A DNA stretch of 64,000 nucleotides, from the NCBI GenBank assembly GCA_964585785.1, contig CAZPFL010000003.1, positions 15,202 through 79,201 on the forward strand, written 5' to 3'. Shown piece by piece: positions 44,061 to 52,671 of this stretch. Both the position numbers and the translations under genes were made by a program. The notes below the pieces were generated by a model. It was not told the origin of the DNA, searched no databases, and saw only the letters and a list, made by a program, of their open reading frames with translations. Numbering within the stretch: the stretch's first letter is position 1; the number at the start of each line of letters is the position of its first letter. The stretch comes from WHUA01 sp964585785. GTDB lineage: Bacteria > Pseudomonadota > Alphaproteobacteria > UBA8366.

Positions 44061-45818
44061 ATGGCAAATGACCAAGCCACGACCACGCCCCAGGCCAGGC
44101 TCCGCGATCCGGTCGAGATGGAGGTATTCAGCAACCGGCTCCTGACGATCACGGAGGAGATGGGACACACGCTCGTGCGGGCGTCCTTTTCCACCAACAT
44201 CAAGGAGCGCCAGGATTGTTCGGTCGCGCTGTTCGACGCCCGGGGACGGCTCGTCGCGCAGGCCTCCCATGTGCCGCTCCATCTCGGCTCGCTGATGGGG
44301 AGCGTCGAAGCCGTTCTTGCCGCCTACCCGCCGTCGGTGATCGAGGACGGCGACGCCTTCGTGTGTAACGACCCGTACCTCGCCGGCGGCACGCACATGC
44401 CCGATATCTCGATCGTGACGCCGGTGTTCTATGACGGCAAGCCGCGCTTCTTCACCGCGAACATCGCGCATCATTCGGATGTCGGCGGCAGCGTGCCCGG
44501 CTCGATCTCGGGCGGCGCGCGGTCGATCTTCGAGGAAGGGCTCCGCATCCCCGCGATCAAGATCGTCCGCAAGGGCGTGCTCGACCGCGACCTCTTACGC
44601 CTGATTTCCAGCAACAGCCGCGATCCAACCGAGCGGACGCTGGACCTGCAGGTGCAGGTTTCGACGAACGAGCGCGGCGCGGCGATGGTCCGCGACCTGA
44701 TCGGCCGCATGGGGATCACGCTCGTCGAGCAGTCGATCGAGGACCTTCTGATCTATACGCGGGAACGGCTGACCGGGCGTCTCGCACTGCTCGGCGGAAG
44801 GCAGGTCTCGGCAACGAGCTGGATGGACGATGACGGCCTCGCGGGCGAGCCGGTCGCCATACGCGCGGCCGTCTCCGTCCGGAACGATAAGCTCGTGATC
44901 GATTTCACCGGCTCGGCGCCGCAGGCGCGCGGCGCGATGAACATTCCACCAAGCGCCTTGCGGGCCGCGGTCTACTTTTCGGTCAAGACGTTGCTCGATC
45001 CGGAGCTGCCGCCCAACAGCGGCTTCTTCGACGCCGTCGAGATAACCGCCCCCGAAGGCACGATCGTCAATCCGAAAGCACCGGCGGCCGTCGGCGCCCG
45101 CAGCCTCGGCTGCAACAAGGTGGTGCGCGCCATCGTCACCGCATTCACGGACCTGTTGCCGCCGGAGCGAAAGCTGGCGCCCGGCCATGACGCGGTGCCG
45201 GCGATCGTCTTTTCCGGCGACCAGAAGAGCCGGGCGGGGCAATTCGTCTATCTCGAAACGATGGGCGGCGGGCTCGGCGCCAGCGCAACCGCGGACGGCA
45301 TGGACGCCATTCAGGTACACATGACGAATACGTCCAACCTCCCGGTCGAGGCGCTCGAGCATGAATACCCGCTGGTCGTGGAGGAATACGCGATGGTGCC
45401 CGATTCCGGCGGCGCCGGACGCTATCGCGGCGGCCTCGGTCTCGCGCGCCAGATCCGCGCCGCCGTCGACGGGGTCGTCTTTTCCGCCCGCTCGGACAAC
45501 CATGTCATCGCGCCGTCCGGCATGGATGGCGGACGATCGGGCCGGCTGGCGCATCTGACCTGGAATTATGGCCGGGCGAACGCGCGCGAGCTTTCATCCA
45601 AGGAATCCGCGCTGTCGCTCCGCGCCGGGGACTCCGTGCGGCTGGAGACTGCGGGCGGCGGCGGCTTCGGGCCCGTTGAGGAGCGCCCCGCCGCGCTGCT
45701 TGCCGAGGATCTTCGAAGCGGTAAGCTGTCCCGCGCCAATGCCGAGCAGCTTTATGGCGCCGAAGCGGTCGAGCAGGCGCTGCGCACCGGGAGCGATACA
45801 GGCCGCTCGCGGAAATAA
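44061..45818 (+). CDS. hyuB: hydantoinase/oxoprolinase family subunit B
   Basis: A 585-residue partner subunit. Characteristic stretches are DPVEMEVFSNRLLTITEEMG, FVCNDPYLAGGTHMPDI (metal-binding region), HHSDVGGSVPGS and GGAGRYRGGLGL. It forms the hydrolase with HyuA. The gene begins 9 bp after hyuA with AAGGA upstream. The Sel1-repeat gene that follows is convergent. Confidence 0.9.
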   Translation: MANDQATTTPQARLRDPVEMEVFSNRLLTITEEMGHTLVRASFSTNIKERQDCSVALFDARGRLVAQASHVPLHLGSLMGSVEAVLAAYPPSVIEDGDAFVCNDPYLAGGTHMPDISIVTPVFYDGKPRFFTANIAHHSDVGGSVPGSISGGARSIFEEGLRIPAIKIVRKGVLDRDLLRLISSNSRDPTERTLDLQVQVSTNERGAAMVRDLIGRMGITLVEQSIEDLLIYTRERLTGRLALLGGRQVSATSWMDDDGLAGEPVAIRAAVSVRNDKLVIDFTGSAPQARGAMNIPPSALRAAVYFSVKTLLDPELPPNSGFFDAVEITAPEGTIVNPKAPAAVGARSLGCNKVVRAIVTAFTDLLPPERKLAPGHDAVPAIVFSGDQKSRAGQFVYLETMGGGLGASATADGMDAIQVHMTNTSNLPVEALEHEYPLVVEEYAMVPDSGGAGRYRGGLGLARQIRAAVDGVVFSARSDNHVIAPSGMDGGRSGRLAHLTWNYGRANARELSSKESALSLRAGDSVRLETAGGGGFGPVEERPAALLAEDLRSGKLSRANAEQLYGAEAVEQALRTGSDTGRSRK

Positions 45819-45848
45819 CGGCCACGCCGCGTCCCGTTCCATGTTTCG

Positions 45849-47648
45849 TCAGCGCCGAGCAGTCTTCTTGTTTTGCCGGGCGACCACCGCATCGATCTCG
45901 GCTTCGCGCATTCCCGCGACAACCGTATCGCCGACCGCGTAGAGGAAGCAGGTCGGCGCGTATTCGCGGCATCGCTTCATCGCACGGTAGACGGCGTCGC
46001 GCGCATATGGCGCCGCTTCGGTCTGCGCCCATGCGCCATTCATGGCGACGGCAAAGGCTTTTGCGCCTTCTTTGCCTCGATACTCGGCATAGTGTTGCGC
46101 GACGTCGCCGTTCAAGAGATTGCGCTGCAGCCACTCGCGCAGGAATCGGTGCGCTTGCAACCGTTCCGGCGGCGTCATCCGTTCCAGTACGTGCTTGAGG
46201 CGATTGCCCGCTTCGGCCTGCCCATGGCGTTCCGCGATGTAGTACCACAAGGCGGACCGGGTCAGGTCGAGCGCAACCCCGCTGCCGATTTCATAGTCCA
46301 GGCCGAGCGCATATTGCGCCGGCGGGTAGCCCAGGCGCGCCGCGCGCTCGAACCAACGCGCCGACATGGCGGCGTCCCGCGGAACGCCACGGCCTTCCCG
46401 ATACATAACAGCCAATTTGTATTCGGCGCGGTCATGGTTCCGCGCGGCGGCCTTGCGATAGAGCTCCGATGCGACCGCCGCATTTTCAGCGGTCCCCCAT
46501 CCGTTCTCATACATCTCGCCGAGATGGAACAGCCCGCCCACATCGCCTTGCGCGGCGGCGGCTCTGAGCAGATCGATCGCCTTGTCATTGTCGCGGGGCA
46601 CGCCGCGGCCTTCGCGATACATCAAGCCGAGCCGATACTCCGCCCACGCATTGTTCTTGCTGGCCGCCTCGCGGTACCAGCTCAGCGCCTGGGCGAAATC
46701 CTGTTCGACGCCCAGCCCTTGCTCGTGCAGATAGCCCAGCGCCGCCTGGCCTGCCGGCAGCTTTTCCGAGGCGGCCAGGCGGAACCAATATGCCGCCTGC
46801 TCCGGATCACGCGACACGCCATCGCCTTCATGGAACATGATGCCAAGGCGCATCCGCGCATCGAGGTCGCCTTGCTTTGCAGCCTGCCGGTAGAGGGTCG
46901 AGATCGGGTTTTCCCTGTCCTTCCGGCTCAACGCAGTGCCGATATCGGTAACCGGTCCGAGATTGTGCAGCACGACGCGCGACGCATTCGATCCACCGAA
47001 AGCGACATACAGGATGACGATGATCGCCGCGACGGCGCCAATCCCGGCCATTGCTTTCTTGGGTTCGCTGACGATCCGACGGCGCCGGGTCTCCGGCGTC
47101 CACAGGGATCGCAAATAGTCCGGCAGGGACGCCTCGATCGCGGCCAGCAGATCCCAGGTCTCACCCTCGATATCGCTGACGCGAATTTTCAAGCTGCCCG
47201 GGTTGAGCGACGGGTCGATGCGGCGAATGAAATGCGCCCAGCGCAAATCGCCGACTTGCTCGACGCCGGAAAACTCGCGCCACGGGTCGAGAAGGAGGTT
47301 GCCGAAGCGGTCCGTGCGGACACGCAGGATCTCCGTCCACGGAATGACCCCCGTGCAGAGCCGGCGGTCCAGGATACCGTTACGCCCAATCGCGACGGCA
47401 GGCTGGCGCGCCTGACACATTCGATACGCGTGCCAGGCCAATCCGATGCAGCACGGCACGCCCAGCGCCATCGGAACGAAGACGGCCAGCGGCAACGCCA
47501 GGAATGTGCCCGCTCCGGCCAGGCTGAGCGCCAACAACGCCGATAGGATCAGCCGAAGCCCATAAAGGCGCTTGTCCAAATCGAAGCGGCATTGCACGCC
47601 ATGGCCGCGCGCGCTATTCGCCAACCTCTTTCGAAGCTTCGGATTCAC
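45849..47648 (-). CDS. Sel1-repeat membrane protein with STM3941-like N-terminal domain
   Basis: A 599-residue protein. Two N-terminal hydrophobic helices (about 33-70) are followed by a PH-like segment (AIGRNGILDRRLCTGVIPWT, EILRVRT), another helix (AGIGAVAAIIVILYVAFGG) and then at least six Sel1 repeats (AEYRLGLMYREGRGVPRD, AQYALGLDYEIGSGV). Sel1 repeats bind partner proteins. The PH-like segment is also present in the protein at 49581, which makes the two genes a related pair. No enzyme domain is seen. Confidence 0.8.
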   Translation of the reverse strand: MNPKLRKRLANSARGHGVQCRFDLDKRLYGLRLILSALLALSLAGAGTFLALPLAVFVPMALGVPCCIGLAWHAYRMCQARQPAVAIGRNGILDRRLCTGVIPWTEILRVRTDRFGNLLLDPWREFSGVEQVGDLRWAHFIRRIDPSLNPGSLKIRVSDIEGETWDLLAAIEASLPDYLRSLWTPETRRRRIVSEPKKAMAGIGAVAAIIVILYVAFGGSNASRVVLHNLGPVTDIGTALSRKDRENPISTLYRQAAKQGDLDARMRLGIMFHEGDGVSRDPEQAAYWFRLAASEKLPAGQAALGYLHEQGLGVEQDFAQALSWYREAASKNNAWAEYRLGLMYREGRGVPRDNDKAIDLLRAAAAQGDVGGLFHLGEMYENGWGTAENAAVASELYRKAAARNHDRAEYKLAVMYREGRGVPRDAAMSARWFERAARLGYPPAQYALGLDYEIGSGVALDLTRSALWYYIAERHGQAEAGNRLKHVLERMTPPERLQAHRFLREWLQRNLLNGDVAQHYAEYRGKEGAKAFAVAMNGAWAQTEAAPYARDAVYRAMKRCREYAPTCFLYAVGDTVVAGMREAEIDAVVARQNKKTARR

Positions 47649-48057
47649 GGCTTACCCCTCCAGTTGAGCCGCAATCGCAGAGAAACCGCTTGCCCGGCCG
47701 CTCTGCGAACCTTCGAACGCACACCTGCGCCTTCCTCCGAAGACGGGCCCGCGCAGAACCGGGCGCGCACCACATTACTTTGCGTAATTTTTGTAAAATT
47801 ATAGTAAAACGATATTTAATACTGAACTCTTGAGCAATCCATTATGATAAAGATCGGCCTTATTTTCAACATTTTTGTTTATGATCTATTTACTTAATTA
47901 ATGATGTTGTTGTTATTTAATAATTTATACAGGTTTATTTACTTTCCTAACGAACAAGCGGCGGGATTTCAAACGCTACTACTCAGCGGCCGCCGCTTTG
48001 CATGAGCCTGTAGGGCGACTTCCCCGCAAGGCACGGGATTGGAAAGACAAGGACAGG

Positions 48058-48615
48058 ATGACGCCGTCGAGCTCGGAGATGCTTCCCGGAACCGCGACGC
48101 GACCGGCTGCGGCGTTGCCGTCGGTTGCCGAGATGCGCCGGTTCGTCGCGGTGCATATCGAGCCTTTTCAGCTTCACTATGAAAAAGCGCTCCGTCTCAT
48201 GGCCCGACATTCCCGGGATACGCTGCCGACGCGACTGCCTTTCCTCCTGTCGTGGCACTGGCCGGCTTTCCTGCTCACCGTGCCATGGATGTTTTATCGG
48301 AAGATGTATTCCGGCGGCCTCATCCTCGTGGCGATGCCGGTTTTTCTCGACCACATCCTGCCCGGCTCGCTCTTTCTCGGCTCGGGCCTGCTGATCGCGC
48401 TGACGGGCGGCCTATGCGGCAAGTCCTGGTATCTGGAGCATGCCATCCGACGCATCGCAAAAGCGCAACGCGGTCACCACGACGCGCACGCGCGCGCGGC
48501 CTATCTGGAACGGGCGCGTGGCGTTTCACTTGCCGCAGGGATCTTCGGTGTCCTCATTCAAGTGGTCAGCATCACCGTGATCGTCCTGAACCTGCTGCCG
48601 CCCGACCGGTTCTAA
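48058..48615 (+). CDS. DUF2628 family membrane protein
   Basis: A 185-residue protein with three to four helices. SWHWPAFLLTVPWMFYRKMYSGG and GGLCGKSWYLEHAIRRIAKAQ match DUF2628, a family of envelope proteins of unknown role. The ATG at 48058 has AAGGACAGG directly upstream. It is the first gene of a same-direction envelope cluster. The 47649-48057 gap upstream is unusually AT-rich (47770-47950) and probably holds the divergent promoters; I see no gene there. Confidence 0.75.
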   Translation: MTPSSSEMLPGTATRPAAALPSVAEMRRFVAVHIEPFQLHYEKALRLMARHSRDTLPTRLPFLLSWHWPAFLLTVPWMFYRKMYSGGLILVAMPVFLDHILPGSLFLGSGLLIALTGGLCGKSWYLEHAIRRIAKAQRGHHDAHARAAYLERARGVSLAAGIFGVLIQVVSITVIVLNLLPPDRF

Positions 48616-48669
48616 GAGAACCGCGATGGATGCCTTCCCATTCCGCAAGAGCGCGCGGCGGCGGCCATC

Positions 48670-49449
48670 ATGATGGCGCTGGACAGCTTGACGTGGCGAT
48701 TGGTCGCCGCCTGCGCCGCCGTGGCGCCGGCGAGCGCCCTGTTGGCTTATTTCAGTATGCATCAAGCTTGGCGCCATTTGCGCGAGCTCATCTGGATTTC
48801 CTTCGGCTTCGGATTCAGCGTGGCAATTCCAATTGCCGGCATCGCCGCGCTCTATGCACCCGCGATTGCACATATCGAGGGCGTGCGCCTGCATGCACTC
48901 GCCGTGGCTTTTCTCGAAGCGTCGATTCCGGAAGAGCTCGGCAAGCTCCTGGTCGTAACCGCGATCGTGCTGCGGCATGAAGATCTGCGCCGCCCGGTCG
49001 ACGCGATTGTGCTGACCGTGCTCGTCGGCCTGGGGTTCGCGACGATCGAGAATCTCTATTACGTCTTCGGCTCGGAAAATTGGACGGAGACGGCGATGCT
49101 CCGCGCCCTGACGGCGGTGCCCATGCATGCCACCGTGGGGATCGTCATGGGATACTTCGCCGCGCGCTGGCTGCTCGCCCGTCGTGCCGCGCCTGCATTC
49201 CTTGCCGCAATGTTCGTATTTCCGGTCCTGCTGCACGGATTCTATGACTATCCCGTTTTCGCGATCCAGCAGTTGATCGCGGAAAAATACAAGCTGGGTC
49301 AGCCGCCCTATTTCGAGTTTCAAAGCATCTTCGTCGCATCGATCGTTGTCTCGGCACTGGCCGCCATGGCCGTCTTCCGTTCCGTCGCGAATATCCCGGC
49401 CGTTACCGAGCTGGCTCCCTGGTTCCGGTCCCAAGAAAGCCGCGGCTGA
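48670..49449 (+). CDS. PrsW-family intramembrane metalloprotease
   Basis: A 259-residue protein with about seven helices. The PrsW catalytic residues are E88-E89 in SIPEELGKLLVV, E127 in GFATIENLYYV and H153 in VPMHATVGIVMGY. In Bacillus PrsW cleaves anti-sigma factors in the membrane; in alphaproteobacteria targets are unknown. A partner might be encoded nearby, for instance the adjacent membrane proteins, but no anti-sigma gene is visible. Confidence 0.85.
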   Translation: MMALDSLTWRLVAACAAVAPASALLAYFSMHQAWRHLRELIWISFGFGFSVAIPIAGIAALYAPAIAHIEGVRLHALAVAFLEASIPEELGKLLVVTAIVLRHEDLRRPVDAIVLTVLVGLGFATIENLYYVFGSENWTETAMLRALTAVPMHATVGIVMGYFAARWLLARRAAPAFLAAMFVFPVLLHGFYDYPVFAIQQLIAEKYKLGQPPYFEFQSIFVASIVVSALAAMAVFRSVANIPAVTELAPWFRSQESRG

Positions 49450-49580
49450 GACGTGACCGATGCGGCCCGGCTCGTCGCCGGGGAGACGGGTCTTTACGAG
49501 TTAATACTTTGAAAAGGATTTTGCCCGAGAGTTCCGCGCGGCGAGGCCCGGTAAGCCTTGCGGCCGTTAAAAGGCGAGAG

Positions 49581-50264
49581 ATGTCTGCTGTTGTAGTGAG
49601 CCTCGGCAGTCCCCTCATTCACAGGGTCGAATTCCATCCGGACCGGCGAAAAGCGGCCGTTCTCGGCAGCGCTGCCATGGTCACCGGCATCCTGATCGCA
49701 TACCCGGCTACCGCCCAACAGATTTCTGTTCAGGGTCTCGCGGAAACGGTGGCCGCCGCCGTCGCGCTCGTCGGCGCGACCGTCCTGATCGGCATGGGCG
49801 CCTACCTCTTCCTGCGACTGCTGCTCTGGCGCGGCGCGGCCGTCGTTATCGATTCACGCGGGATCCAGGATCGCCGCGCCGGCGGCGCCGTCATGCCGTG
49901 GTCGGCCATTCACGACATTCGCGTGCTTGATCGCCACGGTCACCACATCGCCATCGAGACGCTTGCAGAGTCAATCGAGGAGCGGACCGCGCCCAACGTT
50001 CCGCTCCCACGCCCGGCTCGAGCGCACCGCACGACGGTGATCGATACCTTCTTCCTGCGATCGATAACGGGAAATCCGCTTCTGGATTTTGTCATGCCCC
50101 TTACCGCGATGGCGCCGATCGACATGAGCGAAACACCGGTGAGCGAAGACACGCTTGCCGCAGACGCGCGACAGGCGCGCTTGCGCAGCGCCGCCATCGC
50201 TCTTTTCATTCTCGGTGCGGGCATCGTCCCTGCGATCGCCGCCGCGACGTTGTTGCTCGTCTAG
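49581..50264 (+). CDS. STM3941-type PH-like membrane protein
   Basis: A 227-residue protein with two N-terminal helices, a PH-like domain (VIDSRGIQDRRAGGAVMPWS, AIHDIRVLDRHGHHI) and a C-terminal helix. The (R)GIxDRR...PW pattern is also seen in the Sel1 protein at 45849. AAGGCGAG precedes the ATG at 49581. It may be a small envelope adaptor. Function unknown. Confidence 0.65.
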   Translation: MSAVVVSLGSPLIHRVEFHPDRRKAAVLGSAAMVTGILIAYPATAQQISVQGLAETVAAAVALVGATVLIGMGAYLFLRLLLWRGAAVVIDSRGIQDRRAGGAVMPWSAIHDIRVLDRHGHHIAIETLAESIEERTAPNVPLPRPARAHRTTVIDTFFLRSITGNPLLDFVMPLTAMAPIDMSETPVSEDTLAADARQARLRSAAIALFILGAGIVPAIAAATLLLV

Positions 50265-50446
50265 CACACTACGAATCACGAGACGGCAGCCAACTGCATT
50301 GGCGCCGTCGCAAATCCGATCTCATCCCGACAATCATGTGCAGCTGCAAAAAATGAGCGGTCGGGGAATTGCCGAGACCACTTTATGCTGTTATCGTCGG
50401 TCACGAATCTGGGGTAAGCCTATCTGGTTACGGTTGGGGGACCACC

Positions 50447-51388
50447 ATGAAGTTTTGGCCATCGGCATTTGGCCATGAGTCTGTTGTTGTTTCCGCCCGC
50501 GCATTTTCCATTGCACTGTTGACTGCCGTCGCGGCGTGCGCCAGCCCTGGACCGGAAGGGGTAGCGCGCGACACTATGTCCCAGATTTCCACGCAGAATT
50601 CGTATGATGATGCGCAGAACTCCACCAATGTGGGGCCCGGCCTCAATGCGTCACGCGACGCATCGATGACGTCGCAAGCGGCGTCGGCGACGCCGGTCTA
50701 CGATCCAGACGCGATGGCGGCGACGAAGGCCTCCTATTCAGGGCTACGGCCGAAGATCGTCACTCCGCGCAAGCCGCTGCAATGCGTGCCGTATGCGCGA
50801 ATGGTCTCGGGGATCGAGCTCCGCGGCGACGCCAAAACTTGGTGGGAGAGCGCGGCGGGACGTTTCCGGCGCGGCCAACAGCCTGCGCCCGGCGCCGTCC
50901 TGGTGATGAAAGGAAGCAGCAAAACGCCGCATGGTCATGTCGGCGTCGTCACGAAGATCCTCAATGAGCGCGAGATCCTGATCGATCACGCAAACTGGCT
51001 CAACAATCGGAAAATCCATCTGGCGACGCCCGTTATCGACGTGTCGCCGAACAACGATTGGACCGCCGTTCGCGTCTGGTACACACCGGGTGCGCATTAT
51101 GGCGCCCACGTGTATCCGACCGACGGTTTCATCTATGCCGATGCGCCGCATATTTTTGTGACCGTCGCCGATGCGAATGTCCGCGCGCAGCCGACAACGA
51201 AGGCAAAGAAAATTGCGATGTTGTCGCGACGCGCGAAGGTCGAGGTTCTCGGAAAAGTGCCAGGCGCACCGTGGTACCGGATTGTTCACGACGGGTCGGA
51301 AATCGGCTACGTCTACGCCAAACTCATCCGGTCGACGAGCTTGGCGGAGCGCGGCGCCCAGAGCGGCGCGTCTACGGGAAATCTATGA
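50447..51388 (+). CDS. CHAP-domain amidase/peptidase with SH3 domain, probable lipoprotein
   Basis: A 313-residue exported protein. A signal segment ends in a lipobox-like VAAC (Cys31); the CHAP domain has catalytic C113 in QCVPYARMVSGIELRG, H164 in HGHVGVVTKI and N183 in DHANW; a bacterial SH3 domain (ANVRAQPTTKAKKIAMLSRR, APWYRIVH) follows. Such enzymes cut peptidoglycan peptide bonds. The stop overlaps the convergent receiver-domain gene by 6 bp. Confidence 0.82.
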   Translation: MKFWPSAFGHESVVVSARAFSIALLTAVAACASPGPEGVARDTMSQISTQNSYDDAQNSTNVGPGLNASRDASMTSQAASATPVYDPDAMAATKASYSGLRPKIVTPRKPLQCVPYARMVSGIELRGDAKTWWESAAGRFRRGQQPAPGAVLVMKGSSKTPHGHVGVVTKILNEREILIDHANWLNNRKIHLATPVIDVSPNNDWTAVRVWYTPGAHYGAHVYPTDGFIYADAPHIFVTVADANVRAQPTTKAKKIAMLSRRAKVEVLGKVPGAPWYRIVHDGSEIGYVYAKLIRSTSLAERGAQSGASTGNL

Positions 51389-51949
51389 TTGTGACGCCGT
51401 ACGCGTGGTGACCGGCGCGTCGGGTTTTTCGGCGGGCGCGTTGGTCGTCGCGGCGGCGTCCTTATCTCTCCGGTCCTGCCCCATGAACGGACGGCACTGA
51501 CGCCGCCGATCCGGCCCCGTATACGCTACGCTGCGCACGAACAATCGCGGGTTATCGACTAGGGTGAGCAGCCGCGAATGAAGGCCACGCGCGGATATGG
51601 GCTTGACGAGGAATTCGTCGACGCCGGCGTTTCGGGCTTCAATCACGCGCCGCGTGTTGGCGTTGCTGATCATCATGATCAGCTGCATCTCCGAGCGCCG
51701 ATTGTTTTCGGCGGCCCGGACCTGCTTGACGAAGGTAATCGCCTCCGCCGACCCGGCGGCAGCATCAAAAATGCAAAGGTCGGGATCGAATTCGCCGATG
51801 ACGTCTTGTGCGGCGGAGCAGTCCGCGCACTCGCTGATCTGGCTGATCCCCAGCGAATTGAGCGCTTCGCGGATCATCCGGCGCATATCGTCGTCGGTGT
51901 CGACGATGCAAACCTTCAGGTTCGCCAGAGCAGACGCCAAGTCCGACAC
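51383..51949 (-). CDS. single-domain response regulator with C-terminal tail
   Basis: A 188-residue protein with a CheY-like receiver: acidic pocket DTDDD near the N-terminus, phospho-acceptor aspartate in LCIFDAAAG, and lysine in FLVKPIS. The tail YTGPDRRRQCRPFMGQDRRD is a recurrent feature of alphaproteobacterial single-domain regulators. No DNA-binding domain and no adjacent kinase. The stop overlaps the CHAP gene. The gap 51950-52071 shows nothing firm. Confidence 0.83.
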   Translation of the reverse strand: MSDLASALANLKVCIVDTDDDMRRMIREALNSLGISQISECADCSAAQDVIGEFDPDLCIFDAAAGSAEAITFVKQVRAAENNRRSEMQLIMMISNANTRRVIEARNAGVDEFLVKPISARGLHSRLLTLVDNPRLFVRSVAYTGPDRRRQCRPFMGQDRRDKDAAATTNAPAEKPDAPVTTRTASQS

Positions 51950-52071
51950 TCCCCATACCCATGTCGGCCACCAAGGCGGCTTTCAACCTGTGATGGCCCC
52001 ATCCATGATGATGAGAGGGGCCTTAATAATTAGTGAAGATCGGGCTATCGGGGCCGCCGCGGCACCGCCGC

Positions 52072-52368
52072 TTACACACCGCGCGGGACATACGCGACGG
52101 AGCGAAGCACCTCGCCGAGGCTTGCGCCACGCTTGCGCGCGCCCGTCATCAGGTTGAATAAGACGTAGCCTCCATCAACCATTCGGCCGATACGGTAGGC
52201 GAGTTGCCCCTGCTGCCCGCGGATCTCAAAGAAATCAAAGCTGTCGTCCGTCCGCCGGACCGTCGTCTTCCAGAGGCCGACCACAACCATTGCGTAGGCG
52301 ATTCGCCCGAACAGCTCCCTATCCTCGGCGGTGAGCCGGTCGACTTTCGTTGAGCGTTGAAAGTTCAT
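52072..52368 (-). CDS. hypothetical protein, 98 aa
   Basis: A 98-residue protein without signal or membrane helix. It contains LTAEDRELFGRIAYAMVVVG, a basic TTVRRTDDSF segment and RGASLGEVLRSVAYVP. AGAGGA precedes the ATG. Its 5' leader carries a 9-bp inverted repeat ending just before the ribosome site. I do not recognise a family. Confidence 0.55.
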   Translation of the reverse strand: MNFQRSTKVDRLTAEDRELFGRIAYAMVVVGLWKTTVRRTDDSFDFFEIRGQQGQLAYRIGRMVDGGYVLFNLMTGARKRGASLGEVLRSVAYVPRGV

Positions 52369-52382
52369 CTTATTACGTCCTC

Positions 52383-52434
52383 TTGCATCTTCTGAAAATT
52401 TAGCGCTAATCCCGCCAATCCAGCAAAGATGCAA
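52383..52434 (-). promoter_or_regulatory. hairpin in the 5' leader of the 98-aa gene
   Basis: TTGCATCTT at 52383-52391 and AAGATGCAA at 52426-52434 form a 9-bp inverted repeat. In the minus-strand mRNA the stem's 3' arm ends directly before the AGAGGA ribosome site of the 98-aa gene. It could expose or hide that site. Confidence 0.45.
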
Positions 52435-52505
52435 AAGGAGAGTAATACTGGCTCATTTATAGCCAATAAGAACTAATCACTAATATTGGCGAAAATATTT
52501 ATCGG

Positions 52506-52546
52506 TGTGACCAAGGTCACTGATCGAGATTTACGTTCGATATATT
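52506..52546 (+). promoter_or_regulatory. CRP-like site and -10 box upstream of the sRNA candidate
   Basis: TGTGACCAAGGTCACT (52506-52521) matches the TGTGA-N6-TCACA pattern of CRP/FNR-family regulators. TATATT at 52541-52546 is a good -10 box, and no -35 is recognisable. With a start near 52553-52555, the site is centred around -40, the class II activator position. Confidence 0.45.
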
Positions 52547-52552
52547 GTTCTT

Positions 52553-52615
52553 CTCATACCTCCTCTTGATTCCTCCACTCCTCAGGCCATTGTTTACTCA
52601 ATGGCCTCTTTTTTT
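52553..52615 (+). ncRNA. candidate small RNA with anti-Shine-Dalgarno motifs
   Basis: A predicted ~63-nt transcript between divergent or unrelated genes. Its 5' part is single-stranded and CU-rich with three anti-ribosome-site motifs: CCTCCTC (52559-52565), TTCCTCC (52570-52576) and CTCCTC (52578-52583). It ends in a strong terminator. CU-rich loops of this type occur in alphaproteobacterial 'cuckoo' and related sRNAs that block translation of targets. No protein frame is present. Confidence 0.5.
52584..52615 (+). terminator. Rho-independent terminator, plus strand
   Basis: An 8-bp stem AGGCCATT/AATGGCCT with an 8-nt loop is followed by CTTTTTTT. The only transcript it can end on the plus strand is the sRNA candidate. 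Confidence 0.8.
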
Positions 52616-52671
52616 GTCCGCTATTAGGAATTTATTTCTTTATCGGACCGACAGCTGGGGAAAATCCCCAA

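Noticed and set aside
45873..47546. 557-codon plus-strand frame opposite the Sel1 protein
   Set aside because: The minus strand shows regular Sel1 repeats and membrane helices; the plus-strand frame is a compositional shadow.
52010..52035. GGCCCC/GGGGCC inverted repeat near 51992-52022
   Set aside because: Only 6 bp with a 16-nt loop and no proper T-run; not convincing as a terminator.
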